From Lunularia cruciata (lineage: Eukaryota > Streptophyta > Marchantiopsida > Lunulariales > Lunulariaceae): a stretch of DNA of 64,000 bases. A program made the position numbers and the translations under genes. Location of the stretch: the NCBI GenBank assembly GCA_948567375.1, contig OX419755.1, positions 61,019,945-61,083,944 of the forward strand, read 5' to 3'. The notes beneath the pieces were generated by a model that worked only from the letters and a program-made list of their open reading frames with translations, was not told the DNA's origin and did no database searches. Below, piece by piece: positions 49,501 through 61,346 of this stretch (its first letter is position 1; each line of letters opens with the position of its first letter).

Positions 49501-49826
49501 ATCCCAATGACTCAACCTCCAATAGCCAAAGATCACCTACTTGTGTTTCCTAAGTACTTCTAAGTTTGGCCACTACACTAGGAGAAATGCAACCTATAAT
49601 GCACAATCATGATCATTCACACTCACAATCTACAACTCATTACTTCTTGCCTTACCAAAAAGAAACATGGGTAATTTGATTGGTCATCAATTCAACATCA
49701 TTATTGAGAGTACATTAGAGTCCATACACTCTTAATATCAAGGCATCTCCAACAAACATGACACACAAACAAGAATTATAGAATGAGAGGATTTAATCAT
49801 CCAACTAATAAATATCAAACCACACT

Positions 49827-49839
49827 AACTCTGCAACCA
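49827..49839 (-). other. Candidate primer-binding site, copy 3
   Basis: Minus-strand TGGTTGCAGAGTT, differing at two of 13 positions from copies 1 and 2, in the same place relative to gag and LTR. Confidence 0.55.
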
Positions 49840-49907
49840 TTTGGTATTTTGGCATATTATAAACATCTATCTACTCCTATCCTAGTATAATCAACACCTT
49901 GCTAAAA

Positions 49908-49927
49908 ACACACACACACACACACAC

Positions 49928-49993
<66 letters not shown>
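49908..49993. repeat. Compound (CA)n-(TA)n microsatellite
   Basis: About 10 AC units, a short GTACT break, then about 30 TA units. It lies inside the LTR part of copy 3. Confidence 0.97.
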
Positions 49994-49996
<3 letters not shown>

Positions 49997-50138
49997 GGTA
50001 TGAGTACTTCTTGTCATAAGACAATAAGTAAGAGTGGACCAATTGGAAAACAAGTCAATTTAAGAACTAGATGTATAGAGTTCAAACTCTTCTACATACA
50101 CTAACAATAGAAATTTTCTGAATTGTCGCAAAGATACT

Positions 50139-50665
50139 GTCAATTACACCAAAGTAATTCCTTTGGGCTACAAACCCATACCTAGGCCTAGATATATCAC
50201 CAATGCCCACTTGAATTTTTGTACTCAAATTCAAATTTGCTATCAATTACACCTCAATAATTCCTTTGGGTTACAAACCCACACCTAGGCTTAGAGATAC
50301 CACCAAATGCACACTTACAAATTTCTACCCTCAAATTAAAATTTGCTATCAATTACACCCAAGTTATTCCTTTGGGATACAAATACAAATCCATACCTAA
50401 GCCTAGAGATAATACCAATGCACACTTGAATTTTTGCACTCAAATTCAAATTTGCTACTAATTACATCCAAGTAATTCCTTTGGGCTACAAACCCTTACA
50501 TAGGCCTAGAGATACCTCCAAATAGCCACTTGAATTTTTGCACTCAAATTCAAATTTGCTATCAATTACACCCAAGTAACTCCTTTGGGCTACAAATCCA
50601 TACATAAGCCTAAAGGTAACACTAATGCACACTTGAAGTTTTGCACTCAAATTCAATTTTGCTAA
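50139..50665. repeat. Minisatellite, five units of about 105 bp
   Basis: Units start with (T)CAATTACACC near 50141, 50244, 50350, 50459 and 50563 (spacing 103-109). Each contains AATTCCTTTGGG, AAACCCATACCTAGGCC-like and CACTTGAATTTTTGCAC. Weaker fragments of the unit continue to about 50960. It begins where similarity to the copy 2 LTR fades. Confidence 0.9.
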
Positions 50666-53600
50666 ATTAGTCCAAGGATACCACCAACATCCATACCATC
50701 ATCTATACCCAAGTAATTCCTCTTTGCCACCACCATTGTCCACTTGAAAATTTTTCACTCCAATTCCCTACTCACTTCTTCTCAATACCACCACATGCGC
50801 TTGAATTTCTACACTCAAATTTTGTGCTCAATTCTTTTGTGTAATTAAAGTTTATTGAGTAGTATATGAGCTACTTCTAATACTTGAATTTCTATACTCA
50901 AATTCCTTTTGTGATCAAACCACAAATGCATACTTGAATTTTTGCACTTAAATTCCACACTCACTTCTCTTATGTAATAAAAAATTATTAAGTAGACCAA
51001 GAGTAGCTAGTAAATTTTTTACCTCTACATTCAATTCTTTTGTCTTATTAGAATGTCTTATTCCATGCTATGTAAATAAACACTGGTAATTAGTCCATGA
51101 GTAGCTAGTAATATAATTATAACTACAAAGATAATCACTCAAGCATCTACATCACTACCCATTAGAACTCTTGCACTCAGATTCCTTGCTCACTTCTTTT
51201 ATGTAATCAAAAGTCACTAAATAGTCCATGATTAGCTACTTATATAACTATAACCACCACCATAGGAATGTATAGTCTAGATCTATGTCAAAGAGAGAAA
51301 CTAGAGATAAGAGATTGAGGCAAAGATTGGGATTGCAAGAGGTAGAAATCAAGAGATTGAATTTGAAGGCATGGCAAAGATTGAGTTCAATATCAATGAA
51401 AATAAGGACAAAACATAAATGACCTTGAGTTTGGATTTTTCTTTGGAAAGTGATCTTAATGGCCACAATAGCCCACTTTTCTTGTTTGTTTCACCTTCTT
51501 CTCCATATTTTTTCATTTAAAATAAGGATGTAGATGAACTGGAATATGTGATACTTCTTATCTAGCAATTTCTACTCCTTATATGCAATCTTTCACTCAA
51601 ACTTGTTGTTGGATCTTGTAATCCATCCTTGTAGTTTCTTAAGTTTATGATAGTTAAATCTCTTTTATCCTATTTTCAACAATACTTACACTTATCTTTG
51701 GAGGATCTTTAGACATTGATACTTCCATGATCCGTTATGTTATGGATACTTCCATAAATCATCTCTTAGCATTTCACTTCCTTCTAATAAGTGACTTCCT
51801 CTCCAAGACAATGTTCCTCCACTATAGCTTATTCATAATATATTTTTATATCCGACTCTATCATTGGTCCATATAAGATTGTTAAGATTATCTTTGTATA
51901 AGAATAAGACTATCAAATCATAAGATCCAAATGAATATTAATAGAAGTGGATGCCATCACTTCACATATCCTATATCCTTTATGTACACAATACTTTCTA
52001 TTGGACCCTACCCAACTCATACTTATGGTTTTATTCTCTTGACCTTATTTTGGCTTTTCTTTTGGCTTAATTAAGTATAAGGATCTCTATGCCCATAAGT
52101 GACTTGGTAGGCTCCATTCTCTCTATATAATTACAAGCTGTCAATTTTGATTACCATAGTACACATGTTTTTGTTGGACCTTGCTAGGATCTTTTCATAA
52201 TGGACCTTACTCTTATTATGCAACACAAGATCATCCAAACATCAAGATACCACCTCTATAATTTATAGGTTTATTAATATTTTGGGTGGATTAGTACATA
52301 ATAAAATTAATGCATATAAACTCCATTTGCATGATCTTTTTATTTATTATGATTTGTTAAAGATTCAGTTCTTATAAAGTTTACCTAGCTTCTAAATAAG
52401 TCATAATAGCTCAAGTTTAACATAGTCAAGGTAGAAGTGGTCTTATTTTGAAGGAGCTTGCAATAGTGACTAACAATAATTTATATTTCAGTAAATTAAC
52501 TTAGTATTATTATATAATATTTGGCTTTCAAATAATAATTTAGAATACTTAAGTCCACAAGTATTTTAGCATAGATTTTTCTTTAAAACAAGGATAATCA
52601 TGTGAAGGATCTTTAACTTAGATCAAAGGTCAAAATAACACTTCATGTTTAAAAGGAATAATCTTATACATTTAAGTAAGAAATGTACTACTTCTCCCTT
52701 TTTTTTGTCTGTTTGAAATACTTTAAGAAAATTTAGGTCATAAAAGGTAAGATTCTTTAAAATTATTGAGAGAACATTCTTATAGAAGAAGCTTTTGGGT
52801 TTTGGGTTCTACATCAAGTTTGTATTAATTAGGTTAAATTTCAAAAGTATGAGTGCTAAATAGGGAGGTGCTCAAGGATATAGTTTGATGAGAAAAGTTT
52901 TAACCTTGGTACCAAAAATGCTTTGGATTGTGTGTAAGTGTTCAAAACTTTGAAAGAGGAAGATCAACCAATTTAGAGTGATCTATCCTAAGAGGGTTTG
53001 GTTCTCAAGCAGTATGAGCTTCATTATTACCAAAAGAATATTTATTTTTTGCTTAGAATCATCTTTAGAACAAAGAGTGCCATCAAGAGGAGAAGTATAA
53101 ATTATTTAAAGTTCTCTATGAAGTCAAAGTAATAATAAGAGAATATTTGAAGAGTTTAGAGTGGAGTTCAAGATATTAATGAGAATATTCAAAAGCTTTC
53201 TCCACCTAAAGGAAAACCCAATTTGTATAAAGAGAAGGCAAATTGATGTCCACTATACTTTTAGTATAAGAAGTTCAGTGGAAAGAGAGTACTGTTGAAT
53301 TTTGGATTGCATACTGGACCTTTTTCCCAAAGATCGGGAGGAAGAAGTGCTTGAACCAAAGAGTTTAAGAAGGTTTGTGTAATAATATGACTTCCAAAGC
53401 TCCATGAGTATTATGGAGTAGTGATATTTTAGAGAACTTGGTTGGAATGATGTATGTGTTGGCTAAAAAATATAATGGATAAAAAAAATCTTAATCCATT
53501 AGGTGGAACAAAGGAGGAACCAAAAATTATAGATCCTAATACCCAAAAAAATTGGAGTCCAACAAGTAAACCACCAAGTATGATCACACATAGCAAGTGT

Positions 53601-54752
53601 TTTTTATATATTTGACTCCACGCACATGCACACACCTCTCTCTCTCACTGTGTTTTACATCAATAGATGGATTTTGACTTCAAATCCATTCTTGTGCAAT
53701 ACAAGCAAAACTAACATTGCTTATTTTTTCAAATCCAAGAATTATATCTAGATTTTAAAATCTAGCAAAAATTATATACCTCAGTAGATAAAATCTTTGA
53801 GTGAAAATGAAAATAATATGTAGAAACCAGAAAATGCAACTATACCAATCAATCCTTAACCTGAAATTACTTCTCATACTAAGATTAGATTTAGTGTCAA
53901 ATTCTGCATCTATATTCACTAAGTACATATCCAAATTTACTTATCTTTTAATCAAATAAAAATTTTGGTATCCTTAAATATAACTATAGCTTTTCTTACA
54001 AACAAAACATAGGACTTATATTGGAAATATTGTTCTTATAACCTACTTGATAAGCATATAAAAGGCTTTTTTCCATCTCTTTTGCTAGGATGTCAAGAAT
54101 GATTTCTTCTATTGAAGTCTTAATCATATATTATATGCCTGGGATGCACACCTTTTTGTAAAATTTAGAATTTTGTTTAATTTGACTTGTTTTTATGGAA
54201 GAAAGCAAGTTAATTTTATGTTTGGGATAGGAACCTCTTTTATGAGTATTCTTTGGAGTTCATTATTGTATCTATTATGATACAAAGAAAACATCACCAA
54301 ATTTTGGTCTACTGTAAAGGAATGGGTACATAGAAGGCAAATACAAATACAAATAAAATTTTAGTACAAAGAGACCAATTTTGAAGAATCTTTGAAGTCA
54401 AAGATCTTTGAAATTGAAGGTCTATATTGATTTGAATGATGCCACCAATGGGATAAAGAACTACCATTAAGAATTGATGGTGCTATTTAGTGAGGTCTCA
54501 TGCATTCATCATAATAGCTTACCCACTAAGGAGCATTACCAAAGAATCCTTGACTATAAAACCAGGTGCAAGCAAAGTATTTTTCACTTTTGCCAAAATC
54601 CTTTTACATTAACTTGTCCAAAGAGCAATTGAGTAGTCAGTCTCTTTGTTGTTGTTAATCTCTTTGTAGTTGAAGTGCATGCAATAGCACTAAGCTGAAG
54701 TGAAGATAATGACAGAGAAGATCCTAGAGGTGATCCTTTGATCCTCAAGAAT
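50666..54752. other. AT-rich DNA with no recognised gene
   Basis: 50666-51240 holds degenerate pieces of the minisatellite unit. The rest is AT-rich with short frames lacking any known motif, and is probably old transposon sequence. It ends at the target site of the complete family B element. Confidence 0.6.
54748..54752. other. Target-site duplication AGAAT, left
   Basis: AGAAT precedes the left LTR and is matched by AGAAT at 61342-61346. Confidence 0.9.
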
Positions 54753-55492
54753 TGTAATACTCCAAGGACAAGAGAAGAGAGAGAAACACAAATTACACAC
54801 TCAACATTTGGTGCCCCAAAGGAGCACCTTCTCTTTATTATATAGACAAAGAGGATCTCCTCCAAGGAAGCTCCACCATAGAATTAGGCACACAGATAGG
54901 TGACCTGTCAGCAAGCTCCACACTTGGATTACTTACTTGGATGGGTGACATGTTGGTCTAGGTCCTATCTGGTTGGTGAAACAAGCTTTGACTGGAGGGA
55001 ATCTTTTAGAGAATCTTCTTGTAAGAGTCTTAGAATCACGTAAGGTACCATTTGAAAGCTCTCGACGAGATAAACCAGGGGGGAGGGAAGGCCAGCCTTT
55101 CCTATATTGGAGGGAGGGGGGAGATGCGCATATTTTTGAGACCTAATTCATCCGTTTAGGCTTCCAAAATTGCCTTCAAAGATTTCAGGCATATTTTAGT
55201 TCCTACTCTATTAGTAGAAGTCCACTTTTGGTCATATCTCTTTTTGATCTGTTTATTCCATCATGTGTAACATCCTTCCAGATGTTACCAAACCAATTTT
55301 CACCTTTAAATCATATGTCTAGTTATTGGTTCTAAGGTTCTCAAGTCTATTTTGGTTTTTGCTTTATTAGTAGAAGTACTCTTTTGGTGATACTTGTATC
55401 TGATCTATTTTCACCATCATGTATAACATCATTCTAGATGTTACCAAACCAAATTTCACATCTAGATCATATGGCTAGCTCTTGGTATTACA
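54753..55492 (-). repeat. Family B 3' LTR (740 bp)
   Basis: TGTAATAC at 54753 and GTATTACA ending at 55492. A TATA-like CTATATAATA (minus strand, 54835-54845) sits about 90 bases before the LTR end. The LTR contains two tandem segments of about 156 bp with ATTAGTAGAAG at 55210 and 55366. Confidence 0.95.
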
Positions 55493-55507
55493 GACCTCCC
55501 TCCTTTT
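55493..55507 (-). other. Polypurine tract
   Basis: The minus strand reads AAAAGGAGGGAGGTC directly before the 3' LTR, the expected plus-strand primer site. Confidence 0.85.
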
Positions 55508-55706
55508 AAGACACAACGTCCTTGTTGTGCAATTGTTGCTCAAAGGCTTGCACCAACACTGGTGCATGCGTCAAATTGGCAACGGGCTCCTTGATTGCTT
55601 CATAGAGGAGGTGACCTTACCACTATACTAGATAGTCCACCCGCGGATGGTGAGTATCATGCATGCATTTTTGGAGAATATGCTCCACCTCATATTCTCT
55701 ATGCCA

Positions 55707-56893
55707 TCAATGAGTGTCGGACAAGGTCGAATGTCTTGGGGTGGAATGACCTTGGCCTGAGCGGGGAGCATATTTGCATAGTAGGGAAACACGGAAAATG
55801 GGATGGATCTTCATGTGTGGTGGTAGCTCAAGGTGACAGGCCACAATGCCGACGCGACGAAGAATTGAGAAAGGCCCAATAAAACAAGGTTTGAGCTTAT
55901 GAGTTCCAACTAATGTGAGGTTGTTGATAGCCACACTTGATCCCCAATATTGAACTCCATGTGCCTACAGTGTGCATCAGCATACTACTTTTGTTGATTT
56001 TGTGCAATTTGTAATGTGTTCTTGGCGCTCTCCACACCTTGTTGGATTCTCGAAACAAACATGTTGACTGTATCAACCTTGGTAGCCACTGGACGGATCT
56101 TCATCAAGCTAGAAGGTGTGAAGGGATGCTCACCATACATGAGGCAAAACGGAGTGACTTGGGTGGATGCATTCACTGAATTGTTGTAAGAAAATTCCAC
56201 CAACGGGAGTAGGGTGTCCCACCTCTCTTGCTCTTCTAAGGTGAAGCCGCGTAATATGTCTTCAATCGTGCGATTAGCCCACTCTGTTTGGCCATCTGTT
56301 TGTAGGTGGTAAGCGGTGGACATGGTCAAATTAGTTTTGAAGAAACCAAAGAGTGTTTTCCAAAACAAACTAGTGATTTGAGTGCCTCTATTAGTGATAA
56401 GTACTCTCGACAAGCCATGGTGAGAGAAGACTGCATCTAAGTATAATTGAGCTAGTTGTAGAGTGGTGACATCCTTGGTGGTAGGGCATACATGAATCAT
56501 TTTGCTGAGCCGGTCCACAAAGACCACGATGGAGTCAAACCCTAAGGTGGTCTTGGGTAATTCATAGACTAGATCCATACTCACTTGTTCCCAATGTTGG
56601 GTAGATGTGGGGAGAGATTGAAGGAGCTCTGCATGAGCTTGATTAGAAGCTTTGTTTTGTTGACAAAGTAGGCAGTTGTGCACATAGTCCATCACGTCAT
56701 TGCTCATCTTAGGCCAATAGTAATGGCGCTGGATTGCATCCAAGGTCTTGTCCACTCCAACATGACCTACAACGGCCAAATCATGACATTCTACGAGAAT
56801 GGTGGTGCGTAATTTTGGGACATTTAGGATCCATAATCTGCCATCACAAAAGGTGAGTCCTTGGGTGCTAGTGATGCATTTGGATGATTGCAC
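55707..56893 (-). pseudogene. Family B integrase with GPF domain, frameshifted and mutated
   Basis: 56893-55985 encodes the HHCC domain (ECHDLAVVGHVGVDK ... HNCLLCQQ) and the catalytic core (VSMDLVYELP, VLITNRGTQITSLFW, TDGQTEWANRTIEDIL). The second catalytic Asp is Asn in ITNRG (a G-to-A change), so it should be inactive. After a frameshift, 55934-55707 gives the GPF/SH3-like tail (KPCFIGPFSILRRVG ... HPIFRVSLLCKY). No chromodomain is seen. Confidence 0.9.
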
Positions 56894-56895
56894 TT

Positions 56896-58250
56896 CTACG
56901 ATCTGTGGATCAGTTTTTGTAGCAGCCAGAATTCAAGGTTAAACTTAATCTCTGCCACCAAGTTGTTTGCCATTGGCATACGGGTGAATGCATCTGCAAG
57001 TTGTTTCTTCCCTTCCACATAGGTGATTGTCATGTTGAAGCATTGTTGCCACTCTGCCCACCAAATCAGGCAACAAGATAGATCCTTTTGCGTCTTGAGG
57101 TAGACTAGAGGTTTATGTTCTATCTCTACTATAAATGCCTTCTTGCCCAAATAGTGCTTCCAATGCTTGGTTGCCAGAATGATAGCCAACTCTTCTTGTT
57201 TTGTGGTGTGGTAGTGGCGCTCTGCCGGTTACAACTTTTGAGAGAAATATGAAATTGGATGCTATCCGTCATGCCACTATTGTTGTAGGATTGCTCCTAT
57301 TGCTATGCCTGATGCATCCATAGCCAACTTGATTGGACGTTTTGGGTCATACCACTTCAAGATTGGTGCATGTAGCAAGGCGGATTTCAATTCTTGAAAG
57401 GCCAACTCTTGTGCGGTTCTCCATGTCTATTTCTTCCCCTTTCCAAGTAGTGTCAATAAAGGCTTGGCAACCTTGGAGAAGTCTTTGACAAATCTATGAT
57501 AGAATCTCGTCAACCCCAAGAAGCTCTTGCGTTGAGTCTGATCTTCTGAGGCACTCCATTTTTGAATGACCTCTATTTTATCCATCAATAGTTGAATGCC
57601 CTTTTCACTTACTCTATGCTCCAAGAAGTCTACTTTAGACTTGCCAAACTTGCACTTTGAGATTTTGGCGTACAATCAATTTTGTCTTAGAATCTGGAGG
57701 ACCTCTCGTAGATGTTGTTTGTGTTCCATCATTGTGCTACTATATACTAAGATATCATCCAAGAAAACAATAATAGACTTATCCAAGTATGGACAAAATA
57801 TGTCATTCATTAGACTCATGAAAGTGGTAGGTGCATTGGTGAGGCCAAAAGGCATCACAAGATACTCAAAGTGGCCATACCTAGTTTGAAAGGCAGTTTT
57901 GTACACATCCTCCTCTACAATTTGGATTTGATTGTAACCAATCTGCAAGTCCAATTTGGTGAGGTATCTCGCTCCATGGAGTTGATCAAATAGGTCATCC
58001 ATGCGAGGTTAGGGGTATTTGTTCTTCATTGTTTGCTGATTGAGACCTCAATAGTCAATGCACATGCACATTGTACTATCCTTTTTCTTCACAAACAAGA
58101 CAGAAACCCCATATGGCGATACGCTAGGTTGGATGAACCCCTTTTGTAGCATCTCCTCAATTTGAGTCTTATACTCCTCCAACTCATGAGGTGATAGGCG
58201 ATATGGGGCCTTACAAGGAGGTGTCTTCCCCGAGAGTGTCTCAATTTTAT
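56896..58250 (-). pseudogene. Family B reverse transcriptase and RNase H, several stops
   Basis: RT starts near 58250 with VSPYGVSVLFVKKKD and CIDY*GLNQQ (a stop where Arg is usual). It continues in 58002-57676 with [25 protein letters not shown] and the catalytic FLDDILVYS, then 57675-57427 with the connection region FLGLTRFYHRF. RNase H remains are at 57189-56896 (LATKHWKHYLG, IEHKPLVYL, KKQLADAFTRM); the usual TDH reads IEH. Confidence 0.9.
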
Positions 58251-58552
58251 GATCTACTCTCCTTTGGTGGTAATCCTAAGGGTAGATCATCGGGAAAGAC
58301 ATCTTGAAATTCATCCACCATAGCCTTCAATTTCTCAAGAATTTGTGCATTGAGTTGTGAACTCTAGACTTCTCTTATTAGACCCATGAAACATCTATCG
58401 GTCTTACAAACAGTTGCCGTCCCTATGATATATAGAGGCAGATCCTGCTTGTGTGATTTTTCTTTAACTCTAATGATTGACCATTGGTGGGTTCTCACTA
58501 CTTTCTTCCTCCAATCTACCATAGGGTTGTAATGCTCCATCCATGGCATGCC

Positions 58553-58846
58553 TTAGATTGCATCATAACAAGCTAATTGTATCACTTGCCACTTAATTAC
58601 TTCTTGATATTCTCCTATAGAGAGTTTGACCCGTCTAGGTAATGATTCAATCCTCTCTATTTGCACATTAGGCAACTCTACTTCTTCACTCCCATCTCTC
58701 TCTAGATCCATTCCCAATCTTATTGCAATAGAGCAAGATAAGAAATTCTCTGTTGCCCCCGGATCTATTAATACTCTCACTTGATTGCCTTCTAGGACTC
58801 CATTCATGACAATCAATTGTGAGGTTGCCTTTCTGGATCTTTGCAC
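58553..58846 (-). pseudogene. Family B protease fragment
   Basis: 97 residues with VLIDPGATENFLS and AIRLGM, matching the gypsy pepsin-like protease, but the active-site triad reads D-P-G instead of D-S/T-G. The frame is followed by a stop and by 58549-58364 in a neighbouring frame. Confidence 0.8.
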
Positions 58847-58999
58847 ATTAGTCTTCTTCCTTCCCTTGCTTCTCTTCTTCCTTATTGAGTCAGTAAGGCC
58901 GCAAGGTACATTTACTGGCGATCTTCATTTTCTGAAGTGTTTTCCACCTCCTCTTCTACAATGCGCCTCTCCATGTTGTTCAAAGATTGCCTGTATGAA

Positions 59000-59930
59000 G
59001 GCCAAGGGTCTCTAGGGAAACGAGTGCAATAGTTGGTAGATATATGCCCAATACGGCCACAATTGTAACAATGGTGTTGTTCTCCTTGAATTCCATCTCC
59101 TTGTGGGACTCCATCTCTTTGTTCTTCTACCCATCCACGCTCTCCTTGAAGCGGTCGTGCTCCTTGATCTTGAAATCAAAGGTTACCCAATTCTATCAAT
59201 ACGGGTCCACCCATGTGTGGCATTTCTGCCCGATAATGTTGAGGTGGAACTACTCCTTCACCTCCACCCACTCTTGCTATTCTCTGTGCACAAGCAATGG
59301 CTTCAAATACCGTGCAAGGATTCTGCACCATGACTTCTTGAAAAATTTGCTCCTTTAACTCTCGTTTGAAATTGTCAAGAGCCTCTATTGGACTCATGTC
59401 TGTTATTGCGACTTGTAGATCCAAGAATGTCTCCACATACTCTTGTACTTTGTTCTCTTGTCTCAGTCCCTATAGTCGGGTTTGAGACATCTGTACAGAA
59501 TCCACCAATTGGAAATTCTTTAACAATCTTTCTTGCATTGATGTCCACGTGACCTCCCTTCTCTCTGCCAACATGGATCATTCCCAAGCATCATACCATG
59601 TGACGGCTTTATTGGTCAAGTATGCACATGCAAACACACCTACAACATGCTCCATGATCTTTGTTGAGAACAATCAAAAATATCAATTTATTCTCAAGAT
59701 CTAATTTTCCACTTCTCCCATCATACGTTGCCCTTTATAAGGCTCAATGTTGTAGGTCTTATTCATCCGGAGTAGCAATGTGGGTTCATCGTTGATAGGG
59801 TTTGTAGGTATAGGTGCCTCTCCAAGTACTTCAGTCGTAGGTACTAGGTTTTGAGATGACTCTTCTTCTTGCATGGCTTGATCGTTCCTAAGGATCTGCA
59901 CTTGACTTTGTAATGTCTCCATTGTCATCT
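59000..59930 (-). pseudogene. Family B Gag with zinc-knuckle remnant
   Basis: Fragments at 59928-59701 (NKTYNIEPYKGQ) and 59436-59176 (METFLDLQVAITDMSP, LDNFKRELKEQIFQEVM) fit a Retrotrans_gag domain. Near 59030-59055 a CYNCGRIGHISTNYC run is a zinc knuckle with Tyr where the last Cys of the spacing is expected. Frames are broken between the pieces. Confidence 0.75.
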
Positions 59931-60025
59931 TAATCTCTCAAAATTCATTCAACATCCCTTGCATTCCTTGCACCAGCTCTTGCAATTGTGGATCCATGGT
60001 TCTTGCAACACTCAATTGCTATTGT

Positions 60026-60470
60026 CTACTTCAATATAGAGTCACTATGGATCACTCTGGAATGTGCACAAACTCTTGGAACTACCACTGGGACCTCCGA
60101 AGCTATCACTCGTTGATAATACTCCTCGCCAAAATTTCTAACCACAAAATCTCTAAACATCACTTTTGATCTCACTACATAACGGATTTCTACTTGAGTG
60201 TTGAAAGGGACAGGATTTGGGACATTCACATCCATATCATCATAGAAGAATGTAGATTGTCAAATCCCACTCTTTGTCATATATCACCATAGGTAGAATC
60301 ATTGGGTTTGGTGAGTTCATCACCCTGTCCATGAATTCTATGCCAAAGTGATAAACTAGCGATACCCTCATTTGCTCACGCTGGATGTACATAACCTTGA
60401 TATGGAATGGATTTGGAAATGGAAAGCTAGGTGCGGGAAATTGTCCTCCCAGTGCATCCATCCCATCCAC
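60026..60470 (-). pseudogene. Family B N-terminal frame upstream of gag, unknown function
   Basis: 60470-60240 (MDGMDALGGQFPAPSFPF...) and, after one stop, 60235-60026 (NPVPFNTQVEIRYVVRSKV...FGEEYYQRVIASEVP). The same product is recognisable in the element at 1-490 (FRDFV..EEYYQ..VIAS and EALGGQF). It lies between the primer-binding site and gag. I do not recognise a domain; it could be the N-terminal part of Gag. Confidence 0.55.
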
Positions 60471-60588
60471 TCTCTAAAGTCCTTCCTAAGTCTAGCAACT
60501 ACTCTATGTTTTCCACCTCAAATTATCCAGTTTTAGTAGTTTGTGCTCTTCCAAGAGGGGTGATCCACTCTCTTGAACTAAGAAACTT

Positions 60589-60600
60589 GCTTTGATACCA
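60589..60600 (-). other. Primer-binding site (iMet tRNA type)
   Basis: Minus-strand TGGTATCAAAGC, one base inside the 5' LTR. Confidence 0.9.
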
Positions 60601-60601
60601 T

Positions 60602-61341
60602 TGTAATACTCCGAAGACAAGAGAAGAGAGAGAAACACAAATTACACACTCAACATTTGGTGCCTCAAAGGAGCACATTCTCTTTATTATATAGACAAAG
60701 AGCATCTCCTCCAAGGAAGCTCTCCCATAGAATTAGGCACACAGATAGGTGACCTGTCAACAAGCTCCACCCTTGGATTACTTACTTGGATGGGTGACAT
60801 GTTGGTCTAGGTCCTATCTGGTTGGTGAAACAAGCTTTGACCGGAGGGAATCTTTTAGAGAATCTTCTTGTAGGAGTCTTAGAATCATGTAAGGTACCAT
60901 TGGAAAGCTCTCAACAAGACAAACCAGGGGGAAGGAAGGCCAACCTTTCCTTCATTTGGGGGGGGGGGGGGTGTGGGCACATTTTTGAGACCTTATTTAT
61001 CCGTTTAGGCTTCCAAAATTGCCTTCAAAGATTTCAGGCATATTTCGGTTCCTACTCTATTAGTAGAAGTCCACTTTTGGTGATATCTCTTTTTGATCTG
61101 TTAAGTACATCATGTGGAACATCCTTCCAGATGTTACCTAACCAATTTTCACCTTTAAATCATATGTCTAGCTATTGGTTCTAAGGTTCTCAAGTTTATT
61201 TCAGTTTTTGCTCTATTTTTAGAAGTACTCTTTTGGTGATACTTGTATCTGATCTATTTTCACCATCATGTATAACATCATTCTAGATGTTACCAAACCA
61301 AATTTCACATCTAGATCATATGGCTAGCTCTTGGTATTACA
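60602..61341 (-). repeat. Family B 5' LTR (740 bp)
   Basis: Same ends and length as 54753-55492. It carries a run of about 14 G at 60958-60971 where the other LTR has a mixed GA tract, and a TATA-like box at 60684-60694. Confidence 0.95.
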
Positions 61342-61346
61342 AGAAT
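61342..61346. other. Target-site duplication AGAAT, right
   Basis: Matches 54748-54752. Confidence 0.9.

Larger units (their letters stand above)
45415..50138 (-). mobile_element. Family A DNMT element, copy 3 (old, AT-drifted, lacking RT and integrase)
   Basis: This is colinear with copy 2 from just past the DNMT/RT stop (12751) through DNMT, protease, gag, leader and primer-binding site, and into the inner LTR (to about 50120). It is heavily enriched in C-to-T and G-to-A changes relative to copy 2, with many stops and small indels. RT and integrase are absent: homology ends about 20 bases past the conserved TAG. Microsatellites (49908-49993) and a 105-bp array have grown in its LTR part. 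Confidence 0.88.
54753..61341 (-). mobile_element. Family B Ty3/gypsy element, structurally complete (6.59 kb)
   Basis: Two 740-bp LTRs with TGTAATAC...GTATTACA ends, a 5-bp target-site duplication, a polypurine tract and an iMet-type primer-binding site. The internal order on the minus strand is N-terminal frame, gag with a zinc knuckle, protease, RT, RNase H, integrase, GPF domain. In the 340 bases compared by eye the LTRs differ at roughly one base in twenty, so the insertion is old. Stops and frameshifts break the coding region. Confidence 0.95.
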
